DNA of 64,000 nucleotides from Paenibacillus glycanilyticus NBRC 16618 (GCF_004000805.1 NZ_BILY01000012.1:62001-126000); one strand, 5' to 3'; shown: positions 34,570-43,041, counted from the first letter of the stretch. Program-made: numbers and translations. Notes: generated from the sequence alone by a model not told the origin.

Positions 34570-35562
34570 ATGATTCGCAATCAGAGGCTTAGTCTTGTAA
34601 ACAGGCCATTTAAAATGGTTATTTCCGTTTTTCTTGCCTTGCTTCTGTTCGGCACAACCGTTGTGCCGGCCTTTGCAGCCAGTCCGGGGAAAACCGTCAA
34701 CGCGTCCGCTACTCTGGCCTATAGCCTGAAAGGGCTTAGGCACAACCTGGCTGTCCAGAAGGCCTACATCGCATCCAAGTATCTTTACGTCACCCAGCGC
34801 TCGGGAGGGACAGTGTATCTGTCGAGACTGCTCATGAAGGGCAGCACCGCCACCTACGTGGACGAAATGACCATTACCAATTCCGGTCATGGCCAGACGC
34901 TGGATATGTATACCTACAAGGATGTCGATTACTTCTACTTTAGTTCAAAAGCGGACCCGTCCACCTCGTACGACTGGTCGCTTCAGGTTGCGCGGCTGAA
35001 ATACTCGGCGGGCAAGAAGTACGATTATACGGGTCTTCGCCGGTTCACCTACTTGAACTATGCGAATAAGACCGGCAAGCGTTTAGGCGATACCTATCGC
35101 GTGGACGGCGGCGGGAACAGCGACTATACGATTTTCCGCGTACAGACGTCCCAAGGCTCGGTTACATGGTCCATCTATAATACGGCAGCCTTAAACAAGC
35201 TGTTGGACGGCAGCGAACAAGTTCGGATGGACAGCGCTGCAGCTAAAAAAGCCTGCGTAGCCAGCTTCACCCAATCGGGAAGCCGTATCGTCAGGCCAAA
35301 CGGATCGTTCCAAGGCATGGATATGCTAGGAAGCACGAAGATCTTTACGTCGGGCGGGGCGGAAGGGCAGACGCCGAGCATCGCCTTGATGTCCAACACG
35401 GGCGCATACAAGTCCCTCGTTAAGATCACGAATGTGGGGAAACATGAGATTGAAGGCGTGCAAACGAAAAACGGCAGGGTTTACTTCACGATTGTAACGG
35501 ATCCAAAAAACAAGAAAAACACGCAGAAGGTCTACTACGTGCCTGAAAGCAAATTTAATTAA
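34570..35562 (+). CDS. Secreted helveticin-J-family (class III bacteriocin-like) protein
   Basis: A 330-residue secreted protein with a signal peptide cleaved after VPAFA (about residue 36). The mature part has segments I associate with helveticin J: AVQKAYIASKYLYVTQRSGG, a short interval, then NSGHGQTLDMYTY and repeated beta-strand blocks to the C-terminal QTKNGRVYFTIVTDP, which suggests a beta-propeller. Helveticin J is a large bacteriocin of lactobacilli, but homologues of unknown activity are common. GAGGAGGG precedes the ATG. No immunity or export gene is adjacent. The family match is from memory and moderate. Confidence 0.6.
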   Translation: MIRNQRLSLVNRPFKMVISVFLALLLFGTTVVPAFAASPGKTVNASATLAYSLKGLRHNLAVQKAYIASKYLYVTQRSGGTVYLSRLLMKGSTATYVDEMTITNSGHGQTLDMYTYKDVDYFYFSSKADPSTSYDWSLQVARLKYSAGKKYDYTGLRRFTYLNYANKTGKRLGDTYRVDGGGNSDYTIFRVQTSQGSVTWSIYNTAALNKLLDGSEQVRMDSAAAKKACVASFTQSGSRIVRPNGSFQGMDMLGSTKIFTSGGAEGQTPSIALMSNTGAYKSLVKITNVGKHEIEGVQTKNGRVYFTIVTDPKNKKNTQKVYYVPESKFN

Positions 35563-35563
35563 G

Positions 35564-35622
35564 TTATGCAAACAGGGCTGCCCCGCAAGCAATCTGCTGC
35601 GGTGGCGGCCCTGTTTGCATAA
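35564..35622. terminator. Long hairpin after the helveticin-like gene
   Basis: TTATGCAAACAGGGC (35564-35578) and GCCCTGTTTGCATAA (35608-35622) are perfect complements, enclosing a second small stem (CCGCA / TGCGG). There is no T run, so the role as terminator is uncertain. Confidence 0.5.
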
Positions 35623-35685
35623 CTGGAGGACACGCCGCATAAGACGTAAGGTAGCTTTACTTCGGCAATAGGGAGGGAACAAGCG

Positions 35686-36981
35686 GTGAGCAAAAGGTTC
35701 CTGAATTCTCCGACCGCCTATGCGCTTGGGATGTTTGCGATGATGGTCCCAAGCCAGGCCTTTGCGTCTTTCTTCAACTACTACTACGTGGAAAAGCTGG
35801 GGCTTAGCCTTGGGCTGGCTACGATAGCACGCACGATTTATCTGATCTGGGATGCGGTCAATAACCCGATGGCGGGCTATCTCTCCGACCGGACCCGCAC
35901 GAAATACGGCAGGCGCAGGCCTTGGATCTTTTTCTCCACGCCTGCGTTTATGCTTGTCTTCATCATGGTCTTCTCCGTCCCGGAGGGACTTGGCAATACG
36001 GAGCTGTTCGCGTGGCTGCTTACGTCGCTGATCCTGTTTGAAGGAATTGCCACACTGCTGTGGGTGAACTACGGAGCGCTATTTCCGGAGCTGTTCGAAG
36101 GAGACCGGCTTCGGGCGAAGGCGTCCGCCGTCCAGCAAGGCTTTCAGATTGTGGCTATTCTGATCGGAACGGCATTGACGCCGATTCTATACGGATGGAT
36201 CGGCTTTGGATGGATGTCGGTTGTTTATTCGCTTGTATTCGGTATCTTCATGACCTGGTTCGCTTTGTCCGTCCGGGAGAAGGAGAGCACTCATCAGGAA
36301 GCGCCTCTGCCGCTGATAGCCGCCTTCCGGGAGACGCTGACGAATAAGCCGTTCTGGATCTTTAATATAGCGGGCTCCTTCGCCCAGACGGTGAACGGCC
36401 TGCTTGCCGCCCTGCTTCCTTTCTATGCGAAATACAACCTGCATATCTCGGAGGGCGAGGTGTCCATCCTGATGGGCGCCGTCTTTGTCTCCATTATCCC
36501 GCTTGTCGCGGTCTGGTATCTGATCTCCCGCAGGCTTGGCGGCCTGCTCAGCTGGCGGCTGGCGCTCGCCGTTTACGGGCTTTCCGTCATTCCGCTATGG
36601 TTCGCGGGCAATCTTGGCAGCGGTATTCTCGCCGGCATTCTGGTCGGCTTCGGGATGGCGGGGTTCCTAGTTACGCCGGCAATGCTAAGCGGCCGGATTA
36701 TCGATCTCGACGCGGAGCGGACCGGAAGACGCAGGGAAGGAATTTATACGGCGGTAGCCGGTTTTATTACGCGGTCCAGCGGCTTGATCGCGGCGGTGGC
36801 TTTCTGGATTGTTGGCCTTATGTACGGCTACCAGAGCGGCGACGAGCCGGGGTCGCAGCCGGAGACGGTATTCCGGGTGCTGATCTGCGTGGTTCCCCTA
36901 ATTCTGCTTGCGGTATCCTTTGTCATTTCCTTGTTCATGAAGAATTTAGAGGAGCCGGGTCAATCGAAACGTCCGGTGTGA
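35686..36981 (+). CDS. GPH-family (MelB-like) sugar:cation symporter
   Basis: A 431-residue transporter with about twelve membrane helices. The family motif IWDAVNNPMAGYLSDRTRTKYGRRRPWI lies after helix 2 (key residues D52, N56 region, and the R-R-R-P loop). GPH transporters move glycosides, pentosides or hexuronides with H+ or Na+. The start is GTG with AGGGAGGG upstream. It is followed 35 bases later by a TetM-like gene. Its own substrate is unknown, and no sugar enzyme is adjacent. Confidence 0.87.
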   Translation: MSKRFLNSPTAYALGMFAMMVPSQAFASFFNYYYVEKLGLSLGLATIARTIYLIWDAVNNPMAGYLSDRTRTKYGRRRPWIFFSTPAFMLVFIMVFSVPEGLGNTELFAWLLTSLILFEGIATLLWVNYGALFPELFEGDRLRAKASAVQQGFQIVAILIGTALTPILYGWIGFGWMSVVYSLVFGIFMTWFALSVREKESTHQEAPLPLIAAFRETLTNKPFWIFNIAGSFAQTVNGLLAALLPFYAKYNLHISEGEVSILMGAVFVSIIPLVAVWYLISRRLGGLLSWRLALAVYGLSVIPLWFAGNLGSGILAGILVGFGMAGFLVTPAMLSGRIIDLDAERTGRRREGIYTAVAGFITRSSGLIAAVAFWIVGLMYGYQSGDEPGSQPETVFRVLICVVPLILLAVSFVISLFMKNLEEPGQSKRPV

Positions 36982-37016
36982 TATGATAATGGCAAAATCA
37001 AACCAAGGGGAATCGC

Positions 37017-38972
37017 ATGAAGCAAGTAACGATTGGCATGTTCGCGCATGTGGATGCGGGCAAGACCACGCTGGCGGAACAGCTTCTTTATCATACGAAC
37101 AGCATACGGGAGCGGGGCCGGGTCGATCATAAGGATGCCTACCTCGACAGCCACGATATTGAACGGGCGAGAGGGATAACGGTGTTTGCGGATCAGGCCG
37201 TTATGACCTATAACGGAGCGACTTATTACTTGATCGATACGCCGGGACACGTCGATTTCTCGCCGGAGATGGAGCGCGCGGTCCAGGTGATGGATTATGC
37301 CGTCCTGGTGGTGAGCGCCGTGGAGGGCGTGCAGGGACATACGGAAACGGTCTGGCAGCTGCTTTCGAAGCACCGCGTGCCGACGTTCTTTTTTATCAAC
37401 AAAATTGACCGGACCGGGGCGGACGTTAATCGAGTAATGGAGGACATTCAGCAGCATCTAACGCCGGATGCTTGTCTGATCACGGACAGCTTTGCCGGCG
37501 GCGTTGCGGGAGAGGCGTTAGTGGAGAATCTAGCGGAGAGGGATGAGCGGCTGCTCGATGCGTTCCTCGCGGGCGAAGGCGATCAAGCCTTCTGGCTGCA
37601 AGCTTTGCGGGACATGGTAAAGAGCGGCAGGCTGTACCCCTGCGTTAGCGGTTCGGCCCTGCAGGATACCGGCGTAAAGGAGTTTCTGGAGCAGCTTCAT
37701 CTGCTTACGACGGTCGATTATAACGGACAAGCTCCTTTTGGAGGAAGAGTCTATAAAATCCGTCATGACAAGAGCGGTACCCGGTTAACCTATATCAAGG
37801 CATTAAGCGGTACCCTCAAGGTGCGAGAGGAGCTCTGCTACAGCGGCGGGGCCGGGCAAATCTGCGAGAAGGCAACCAGGCTTATGCTTGTGAACGGCAG
37901 TAAAATGCAGGCGGTTGATCAGGTATCGGCCGGGGATCTGTTTGCCGTTATCGGGCTGTCCGAAGCGGATGCGGGACAAGGCGTAGGCCTTTATTCGGAC
38001 AAGCTGTCCTATGATCTGGTACCGGCGCTGACATCGAAAGTCATTTTCTCCGAAGGCCTCCCCGTGAAGGATGTGCTGAAGGCGTTCCGCATTCTGAATG
38101 CGGAGGACCCGTCTTTAAACGTCGTCTGGGAGGAGAGCCTGCAAGAGATTCATATTCACGTGATGGGCGTTATTCAGCTCGAAGTGCTGCAGCAGCTGGT
38201 GAAGGAACGTTTCGGCTTTGACGTGGTCTTTGGCAGCCCGGAAATTCTGTACAAGGAGACCATCTCGAGTCCGGTAAAAGGTTACGGTCATTTCGAGCCG
38301 CTCCGGCATTACGCCGAAGTGCATCTGCTCTTGGAGCCGGGCGAAAGGGGGAGCGGCATCACGTTCAACAATGCGGCCCATGTGCATGACCTGAGCATAG
38401 GCAATCAGAATCTGATCGAGACGCATCTGTTCGAACGCGAGCATCATGGGCTATTGACGGGCAGTCCGCTAACGGATGTGCGGATTACTTTGCTTACGGG
38501 CGCCGCCCATAACGAGCATACGCATGGCGGCGATTTTCGCGAGGCGACCTTCCGGGCGCTCCGGCAGGGGCTTGAGAAGGCGGATAATCTGCTGCTTGAA
38601 CCGTTTTACGAGTATAAAATCAAGGTTGAGCTGGACCATCTGGGCAAGGTGTTGTCGGATTTGCAGCGCGCTTCCGGCCAGTTTGATCCGCCTCAGACCA
38701 CGCAATCCCATGCGGTGGTTGCGGGCCGGGTGCCTGTGGCGACTTTTATGGATTACAGCACGGAGCTGGCCGCTTTCACGCATGGCCGGGGCAGCATTCA
38801 GCTGATCTTCGCCGGTTACGACCGCTGTCATAACGAGCAGGAGGTCATTGAGCGGAAAGGCTACCGGATGGATGCGGATCCTTTATATACGTCTTCGTCT
38901 ATCTTTTGTGCGAAAGGGGCCGGTTATGCGGTGCCTTGGGATGAGGCGGAGGCAAAAATGCATTTGCTCTAG
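37017..38972 (+). CDS. TetM/TetW-like ribosomal-protection GTPase
   Basis: A 651-residue EF-G-like translation factor, the usual length of ribosomal-protection proteins. Its G domain has AHVDAGKTT (10-18), RGITV, DTPGHVDF and FINKIDRTGAD. It then has domain II, EF-G IV-like and C-terminal domains with a final segment of TetM type (FCAKGAGYAVPW). Such proteins dislodge tetracycline from the ribosome; chromosomal Paenibacillus-type copies may have other ribosome roles. AAGGGGA lies before the ATG. Neighbouring genes and composition look native. A bidirectional hairpin terminates it. Resistance cannot be claimed from sequence alone. Confidence 0.85.
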   Translation: MKQVTIGMFAHVDAGKTTLAEQLLYHTNSIRERGRVDHKDAYLDSHDIERARGITVFADQAVMTYNGATYYLIDTPGHVDFSPEMERAVQVMDYAVLVVSAVEGVQGHTETVWQLLSKHRVPTFFFINKIDRTGADVNRVMEDIQQHLTPDACLITDSFAGGVAGEALVENLAERDERLLDAFLAGEGDQAFWLQALRDMVKSGRLYPCVSGSALQDTGVKEFLEQLHLLTTVDYNGQAPFGGRVYKIRHDKSGTRLTYIKALSGTLKVREELCYSGGAGQICEKATRLMLVNGSKMQAVDQVSAGDLFAVIGLSEADAGQGVGLYSDKLSYDLVPALTSKVIFSEGLPVKDVLKAFRILNAEDPSLNVVWEESLQEIHIHVMGVIQLEVLQQLVKERFGFDVVFGSPEILYKETISSPVKGYGHFEPLRHYAEVHLLLEPGERGSGITFNNAAHVHDLSIGNQNLIETHLFEREHHGLLTGSPLTDVRITLLTGAAHNEHTHGGDFREATFRALRQGLEKADNLLLEPFYEYKIKVELDHLGKVLSDLQRASGQFDPPQTTQSHAVVAGRVPVATFMDYSTELAAFTHGRGSIQLIFAGYDRCHNEQEVIERKGYRMDADPLYTSSSIFCAKGAGYAVPWDEAEAKMHLL

Positions 38973-39001
38973 CTGCTGCAATTGAATGGTTAAACGAAAG
39001 G

Positions 39002-39038
39002 AAAAGCCGTTTTCCCTTAGTGAGGGTAAACGGCTTTT
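39002..39038. terminator. Bidirectional terminator between the TetM-like and MerR genes
   Basis: AAAAGCCGTTTTCCCT / AGGGTAAACGGCTTTT with a short loop; T runs on both strands. On the minus strand it starts within the end of the MerR gene. Confidence 0.85.
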
Positions 39039-39430
39039 ATAGCTTCGAGCATCGCTGCTGCCTTCTCGGGATTGTGCATTAACGCCTTCCTGTATTCGAT
39101 CATCCAGTCGAGCGTTTCGAGGATCTGATCGTATTCGGCTTTTTTGCGCTCAATATCGTCTTTCTTTTGTTCCATCCATTCAATGATCTGCTGATGCGTC
39201 TTCGTATTCGTATCCTGATCCTGAAAGACCTCCTTTAATTCAGCGAGCGAACAGCCAAGGCCTTGAAATTTTTTGATCATCCGCAGACGATCGATCGCTT
39301 CTCCGGTATAGCTGCGATAGTTGTTTTTCTCCCGCTGGACGTGGCGGTTGTCGAGCAGGCCTTCCTTTTCGTAAAATCGGATCGCGTGGACGGATAAGCC
39401 CATTCTCTCCGCTAACTCTTGAATTTTCAT
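39017..39430 (-). CDS. MerR-family regulator
   Basis: A 137-residue MerR protein: winged HTH (MKIQELAERMGLSVHAIRFYEKEGLL, about 1-70) and a long dimerisation helix (about 78-115), with a short C-terminal tail and no metal-binding cysteine pair. It is divergent from an SDR enzyme gene whose promoter has the long 19-base spacer typical of MerR targets. It most likely activates that gene in response to an organic or oxidative signal. Confidence 0.9.
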   Translation of the reverse strand: MKIQELAERMGLSVHAIRFYEKEGLLDNRHVQREKNNYRSYTGEAIDRLRMIKKFQGLGCSLAELKEVFQDQDTNTKTHQQIIEWMEQKKDDIERKKAEYDQILETLDWMIEYRKALMHNPEKAAAMLEAIKAVYPH

Positions 39431-39468
39431 GCTTCTCTCTCCTAAAAAGAAATACCATTATCGGGGTC

Positions 39469-39499
39469 TTGCCTTAGAGTTCACTCTATAGTTTATGCT
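39469..39499 (+). promoter_or_regulatory. MerR-type promoter of the SDR gene with 19-base spacer
   Basis: TTGCCT (39469-39474), a 19-base spacer and TATGCT (39494-39499). The spacer holds the inverted repeat TAGAGTTCACTCTA (39475-39488). Over-long spacers with a central dyad are the hallmark of MerR activation by DNA distortion. Confidence 0.75.
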
Positions 39500-39550
39500 G
39501 TAGTTGTTCGATTCATCAACTACTTTTCTATCTATAAGGAGTGATCCACT

Positions 39551-40381
39551 ATGCGTATATTCGTAACAGGGGCGACCGGCTATATTGGCATGGAAGTTGT
39601 TCGAGAGCTGATCGAAGGCGGTCATGAGGTTGTAGGGCTTACCCGTTCCGATAAAGGCGTTGCCTTATTGGAAGCGGCCGGTGCGGAGGCGCATCTTGGC
39701 ACCCTTGAAGATCTCGACAGCCTTCAGCGCGGCGCGGCTGCCGCGGATGGCGTCATTCATTTGGCATTCCGTCATGACTTTTCGGATTTTGACGGCTCGC
39801 TTGCGATGGATCTTCGCGCCGTTGAGGCGATGGGGGCCGTGCTTGAAGGCTCCGGCAAACCCTTTGTCATTACGGCTCACGCGAACGGTATGGCATCGGA
39901 GGAAGCGGTATTGGGACTAGCCGAGCGCGGGGCGCGGACCTCTATTGTGTCGCTTGCGCCTTCGGTGCATGGGGAGCGGGATAAAGGCTTTGTGCCGCAG
40001 CTCATTCAGACGGCCCGTGCGCAAGGGTTCTCCGCTTACATTGGCGACGGGGCAAACCGCTGGCCGGCCGTGCATCGCATCGATGCGGCATCCTTGTTCC
40101 GGCTTGCCGTGGAGGCTGCGCCTGCAGGCTCAAGGCTGGATGGCGTTGGCGACGAAGGGATCGCGTTCCGCGACATTGCCGCTGTTATCGGACGGCATCT
40201 GAACGTGCCGGTGCGCAGCATTTCCCGTGAGGAGGCTGCCGGCCACTTCGGTTTCCTGGGCATGCTCGCAGGCCTTGATATTCCTCGTTCAAGCGCGCAG
40301 ACGCAGGAGCTGCTCGGCTGGAAGCCAACTCATCCGGGACTGCTTGAGGATCTGGAGCAAGGACACTATTTCAACAAGTAA
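39551..40381 (+). CDS. NAD(P)-dependent SDR-type epimerase/dehydratase
   Basis: A 276-residue atypical or extended short-chain dehydrogenase. The Rossmann start MRIFVTGATGYIGMEVVREL gives the NAD(P)-binding loop GATGYIG (7-13), followed by FVITAHANGMASE and a variable C-terminal part. I see no clear catalytic YxxxK, so it may be a non-classical member. AAGGAGTGA lies before the ATG. It is controlled by the divergent MerR gene, which suggests stress-linked metabolism of an organic molecule. The substrate is unknown. Confidence 0.85.
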   Translation: MRIFVTGATGYIGMEVVRELIEGGHEVVGLTRSDKGVALLEAAGAEAHLGTLEDLDSLQRGAAAADGVIHLAFRHDFSDFDGSLAMDLRAVEAMGAVLEGSGKPFVITAHANGMASEEAVLGLAERGARTSIVSLAPSVHGERDKGFVPQLIQTARAQGFSAYIGDGANRWPAVHRIDAASLFRLAVEAAPAGSRLDGVGDEGIAFRDIAAVIGRHLNVPVRSISREEAAGHFGFLGMLAGLDIPRSSAQTQELLGWKPTHPGLLEDLEQGHYFNK

Positions 40382-40394
40382 TCAACGCTTAGCG

Positions 40395-40431
40395 AGACCT
40401 TTCCTGTTTTTGAGCAGGAGGGGTCTTTTTT
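40395..40431 (+). terminator. Rho-independent terminator after the SDR gene
   Basis: GACCTTTCCTG / CAGGAGGGGTC arms (with G-U pairs) followed by TTTTTT. Confidence 0.75.
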
Positions 40432-40494
40432 ATGGGTTTTGTACCCATAAACGCTTGTATATTGCTTGGCATATACGAAGCTTGATACACTAAT

Positions 40495-40514
40495 AAGTGA
40501 TTCATCAATAAATA
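40495..40514. promoter_or_regulatory. Imperfect TetR-type operator before the TetR gene
   Basis: AAGTGATTCATCAATAAATA matches 16 of 20 bases of the perfect palindrome found twice before the next SDR gene (41087 and 41137). It lies 28 bases before the TetR gene, consistent with weaker autoregulation. Confidence 0.6.
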
Positions 40515-40541
40515 AAATACAATTAACAGGAGCTTAAGACG

Positions 40542-41063
40542 ATGGCGAAAAAGGATACAGCGTCCGTAAACCGGAGGACGGAAATTATTTCGGCGGCAAT
40601 CGACGTATTCGCGGAGTGCGGCTATTACCGGACAACTACAGCGCAGGTGGCACAGCGGGCGGGAATTTCGCAGCCCTACGTATTCAAGTTTTTTGCAACG
40701 AAGGAAGCATTAATGCTGGCAGCGCTTGAGGTGTCCTGGGAAAGAATCGCGGAAGCGTTCAACCGGGTGGTAGATACGGCGGCACCGGATCAGCTGGAGC
40801 GGGAGCTTATTGAAACATACGAAGAAATTTTGGCCGCCCACCGGCAGGAGACGCTGCTGCAGATGCAGGCCCAGACGATGCAGGAGGAGCCTATTCGCGC
40901 CGCTATGCAGACGGGATTGAGGGAAGTGCGCCGCATTGTGCTGGAGGCGTTTACTGCCAGCAAGCTTGCGAATCCGGAGGAAAGAACGATGCTGTTCCTC
41001 GCGCGCGGCATGCTGTGCAATATATCGATGGCACTTGGCGTTCCGGAGTTAATGGACAAATAA
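40542..41063 (+). CDS. TetR-family repressor
   Basis: A 173-residue regulator with the N-terminal TetR HTH (ISAAIDVFAECGYYRTTTAQ, then VAQRAGISQPYVFKFFATKEALM) and a helical ligand domain; slightly short for the family (usually about 190-200). AGGAGC lies 9 bases before the ATG. It is followed by an NmrA/SDR-type gene whose promoter contains two perfect 20-bp palindromes. It is the obvious candidate repressor of that gene. Confidence 0.9.
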   Translation: MAKKDTASVNRRTEIISAAIDVFAECGYYRTTTAQVAQRAGISQPYVFKFFATKEALMLAALEVSWERIAEAFNRVVDTAAPDQLERELIETYEEILAAHRQETLLQMQAQTMQEEPIRAAMQTGLREVRRIVLEAFTASKLANPEERTMLFLARGMLCNISMALGVPELMDK

Positions 41064-41086
41064 AGGGGCTGCCAAGCCTTGAAAAA

Positions 41087-41106
41087 TAGTGATTGATCAA
41101 TCACTA
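41087..41106. promoter_or_regulatory. TetR-type operator, copy 1
   Basis: TAGTGATTGATCAATCACTA is a perfect 20-bp palindrome. It covers the -35 box TTGATC (41093-41098) of the SDR gene. Confidence 0.8.
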
Positions 41107-41121
41107 ACTAAATGATATAGT
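41093..41121 (+). promoter_or_regulatory. Promoter of the SDR gene between two operators
   Basis: TTGATC (41093-41098), a 17-base spacer and TATAGT (41116-41121). Operator 1 overlaps the -35 box and operator 2 covers the early transcribed region. Confidence 0.7.
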
Positions 41122-41136
41122 GAATTCATCGATAAA

Positions 41137-41156
41137 TAGTGATTGATCAATCACTA
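41137..41156. promoter_or_regulatory. TetR-type operator, copy 2
   Basis: An identical 20-bp palindrome, exactly 50 bases centre to centre from copy 1, ending 20 bases before the SDR start. Confidence 0.8.
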
Positions 41157-41176
41157 AATAAAAAGGAGTGGCTGAA

Positions 41177-42127
41177 ATGAAAAAAGCGGTTGTTATTGGA
41201 GCGACGGGCGGCACGGGTGCTGCGATTACGGAGGAATTGGTGAGCCGGGGAATTCCGGTTGTGGCGTTTGGACGATCGCGGTCGAAGCTGGAGAGTTTCG
41301 CGGCAAGATTAGGGCATCCGGCAAATCTGGCGCTGGCCGTGGGAGATGCTTTCAAAGCGGATGATGTCGAGAAGGCATCGCGCGGCGCCGAAGTGATGTT
41401 CCATTGCGCGAATGTTCCTTACCACGAGATGAAGGAGCGGCTTATTCCCCTTGGGGAAGCGGTTATGGAGGCGGCAGACCGGCTTGGCCTCAAAGTCGTT
41501 GTCATCGACGGTATTTATCCGTACGGAAAAAGGCAGATGGAGCGGGTGACCGAGGAGCATCCGAAGCAGCCGCATACCCGTAAAGGGCAGACGCGTCTAA
41601 AATTTGCCGAAATGGTGTTTGACGCCAGGTGGCGTCAGGCCCGCCCTCTTATTGTCCGGCTGCCGGACTATTACGGACCAACCGCCAATGAAGCTTCTTA
41701 TCTCGGTTCCACGCTGGAGGCTATTGCGGCCGGCAAGATGGCCTTCTTCATCGGGAACATGAATGTACGGCGCGAATATGTCTATTTGCCGGATGCGGCG
41801 AGAATGATTGTTGAAATTTCGCTGCGCGATCAAGCTTACGGCCAGGAGTGGAACATTCCCGGAGGCGATACGATATCCGGCCATGAGATTGTCCGTCTCG
41901 CCCGCGAAGCGAGCGGCAGCAAGAAGGCTGTTCTGCCGCTCGGAAAAGCCGGCTTGTCCTTGCTCGGGTTATTCGTTCCCGTTATGAAGGAGGTCGTGGA
42001 GATGCTGTATCTGACAACGGAACCGCTCCGCCTTAGCGGAGAGAAGTATGAACGCTTTATCGGGCCAATCCCGGCAACCGGCTTCAAGCAAGGGATTTAT
42101 GAGACTATCAGCCAGTTGAAGAAGTAA
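41177..42127 (+). CDS. NAD(P)-dependent SDR/NmrA-type oxidoreductase
   Basis: A 316-residue protein beginning KKAVVIGATGGTGAAI, an NAD(P)-binding Rossmann motif (GATGGTG). It continues with FHCANVPYHEM, VIDGIYPYGKRQ and the C-terminal region of extended SDR/NmrA-like proteins. AAGGAG lies 8 bases before ATG 41177; an in-frame GTG at 41168 overlaps that site. Two perfect operators and the upstream TetR gene indicate induction by a ligand. The reaction is not known. Confidence 0.87.
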   Translation: MKKAVVIGATGGTGAAITEELVSRGIPVVAFGRSRSKLESFAARLGHPANLALAVGDAFKADDVEKASRGAEVMFHCANVPYHEMKERLIPLGEAVMEAADRLGLKVVVIDGIYPYGKRQMERVTEEHPKQPHTRKGQTRLKFAEMVFDARWRQARPLIVRLPDYYGPTANEASYLGSTLEAIAAGKMAFFIGNMNVRREYVYLPDAARMIVEISLRDQAYGQEWNIPGGDTISGHEIVRLAREASGSKKAVLPLGKAGLSLLGLFVPVMKEVVEMLYLTTEPLRLSGEKYERFIGPIPATGFKQGIYETISQLKK

Positions 42128-42133
42128 CACGGC

Positions 42134-42155
42134 AGCGGTGACGGGAGTCACCGCT
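42134..42155. terminator. Hairpin between convergent SDR and CarH-like genes
   Basis: A perfect 9-bp stem AGCGGTGAC / GTCACCGCT with a GGGA loop, no T run. It may slow or stabilise transcript ends. Confidence 0.45.
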
Positions 42156-42162
42156 GAGCTCG

Positions 42163-43041
42163 TTATCGGTATAAAAGAAGGCTGTACCAGTTGTCCCATT
42201 CCGAAGGACCGGATGGACATACGAGCGGAGCAAGAGCCGTGCTGCAGCCCTGAAAGCCGTTGCCGCCGGCAATAATGGTGAGCGACGGATTGGCTAGACG
42301 GTAATCGCTTATCCACTTCTCGACGGAAGCTGCAAGCAGGGGGTTATTTAACGAGATGGCAACAATCTCAATATTTTTAGCCCGGATCAGGCTTGTAATA
42401 TCGTTTAGCGGAGTGTCCGGTCCCAAGTAGATGACGTCATGGCCTTTGTTCCGCAGAAACAAAGTGAAGAGCATAAGACCCATCTGATGATGCTCTCCCT
42501 CCGGACATAAGGCGACAGCCCTTGGAAGATTCCGATTCAGCGGTAAAATTCTCATGAACTGGGTGCATCTCTGAATGATGATTTGGGAGGCGAAATGCTC
42601 CTGGGCAACCGAAATAACACCATTTTCCCACGCCGTGCCGATTTGTCTCATCACGGGAGTAAGAATATGATGGAAGACCTCTTCATGATGGAACAAGGAA
42701 AAGCATAAATCGATGACCTCATTGGCCTGCACGGTATTCAGGTCAACAAGTTCCCGGTAGAGCTGATCCGTCAGACGGTTAAACCGGTTTGGCTGGCTTA
42801 ACGCCTCAGCAGGTTCATTCCCCTGCTTGTCCCGGTACAGGGAGACGGCTTCGCTTATTTTCAAGTGACAGCTCTCCATCTGCTGCTTGATCCAGCGCAG
42901 GGTTTCGATATCGGCGTCCCGGTATAGACGGTGACCGCCAGTGCTTCGGACGGGCGCGGTAAGCTGATATCGGTTCTCCCATGCCCGAATGGTTACAGCG
43001 GGAATCCCAACTAACTGGGATACTTTACGAATACTATACAT
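42163..43041 (-). CDS. CarH-like MerR regulator with B12-binding domain
   Basis: A 292-residue protein: MerR HTH (2-68, VRSTGGHRLYRDADIE), a helical bundle (about 75-165) and a Rossmann-like cobalamin domain (about 170-290). It carries the CarH motif W-x9-EH (W138, E148, H149) and E-x-H-x-x-G (E183, H185, G188), whose His is the lower axial ligand of B12. CarH tetramers bind DNA with adenosylcobalamin in the dark and release it after light breaks the Co-C bond. The residue after W138 is Glu, whereas the well-studied CarH has His there (H132) to cap cobalt after photolysis. It is divergent from a PAS chemoreceptor gene, with 11-bp repeats between them. Confidence 0.85.
   Translation of the reverse strand: MYSIRKVSQLVGIPAVTIRAWENRYQLTAPVRSTGGHRLYRDADIETLRWIKQQMESCHLKISEAVSLYRDKQGNEPAEALSQPNRFNRLTDQLYRELVDLNTVQANEVIDLCFSLFHHEEVFHHILTPVMRQIGTAWENGVISVAQEHFASQIIIQRCTQFMRILPLNRNLPRAVALCPEGEHHQMGLMLFTLFLRNKGHDVIYLGPDTPLNDITSLIRAKNIEIVAISLNNPLLAASVEKWISDYRLANPSLTIIAGGNGFQGCSTALAPLVCPSGPSEWDNWYSLLLYR

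Noticed and set aside
22925..38972. AAC(3)-like and TetM-like genes as an acquired resistance island
   Set aside because: They lie about 13 kb apart with ordinary genes between, no IS, integrase or composition break is seen, and both families have chromosomal members.
42134..42155. Hairpin as a strong terminator
   Set aside because: There is no T run on either strand, so it is listed only as a weak hairpin.
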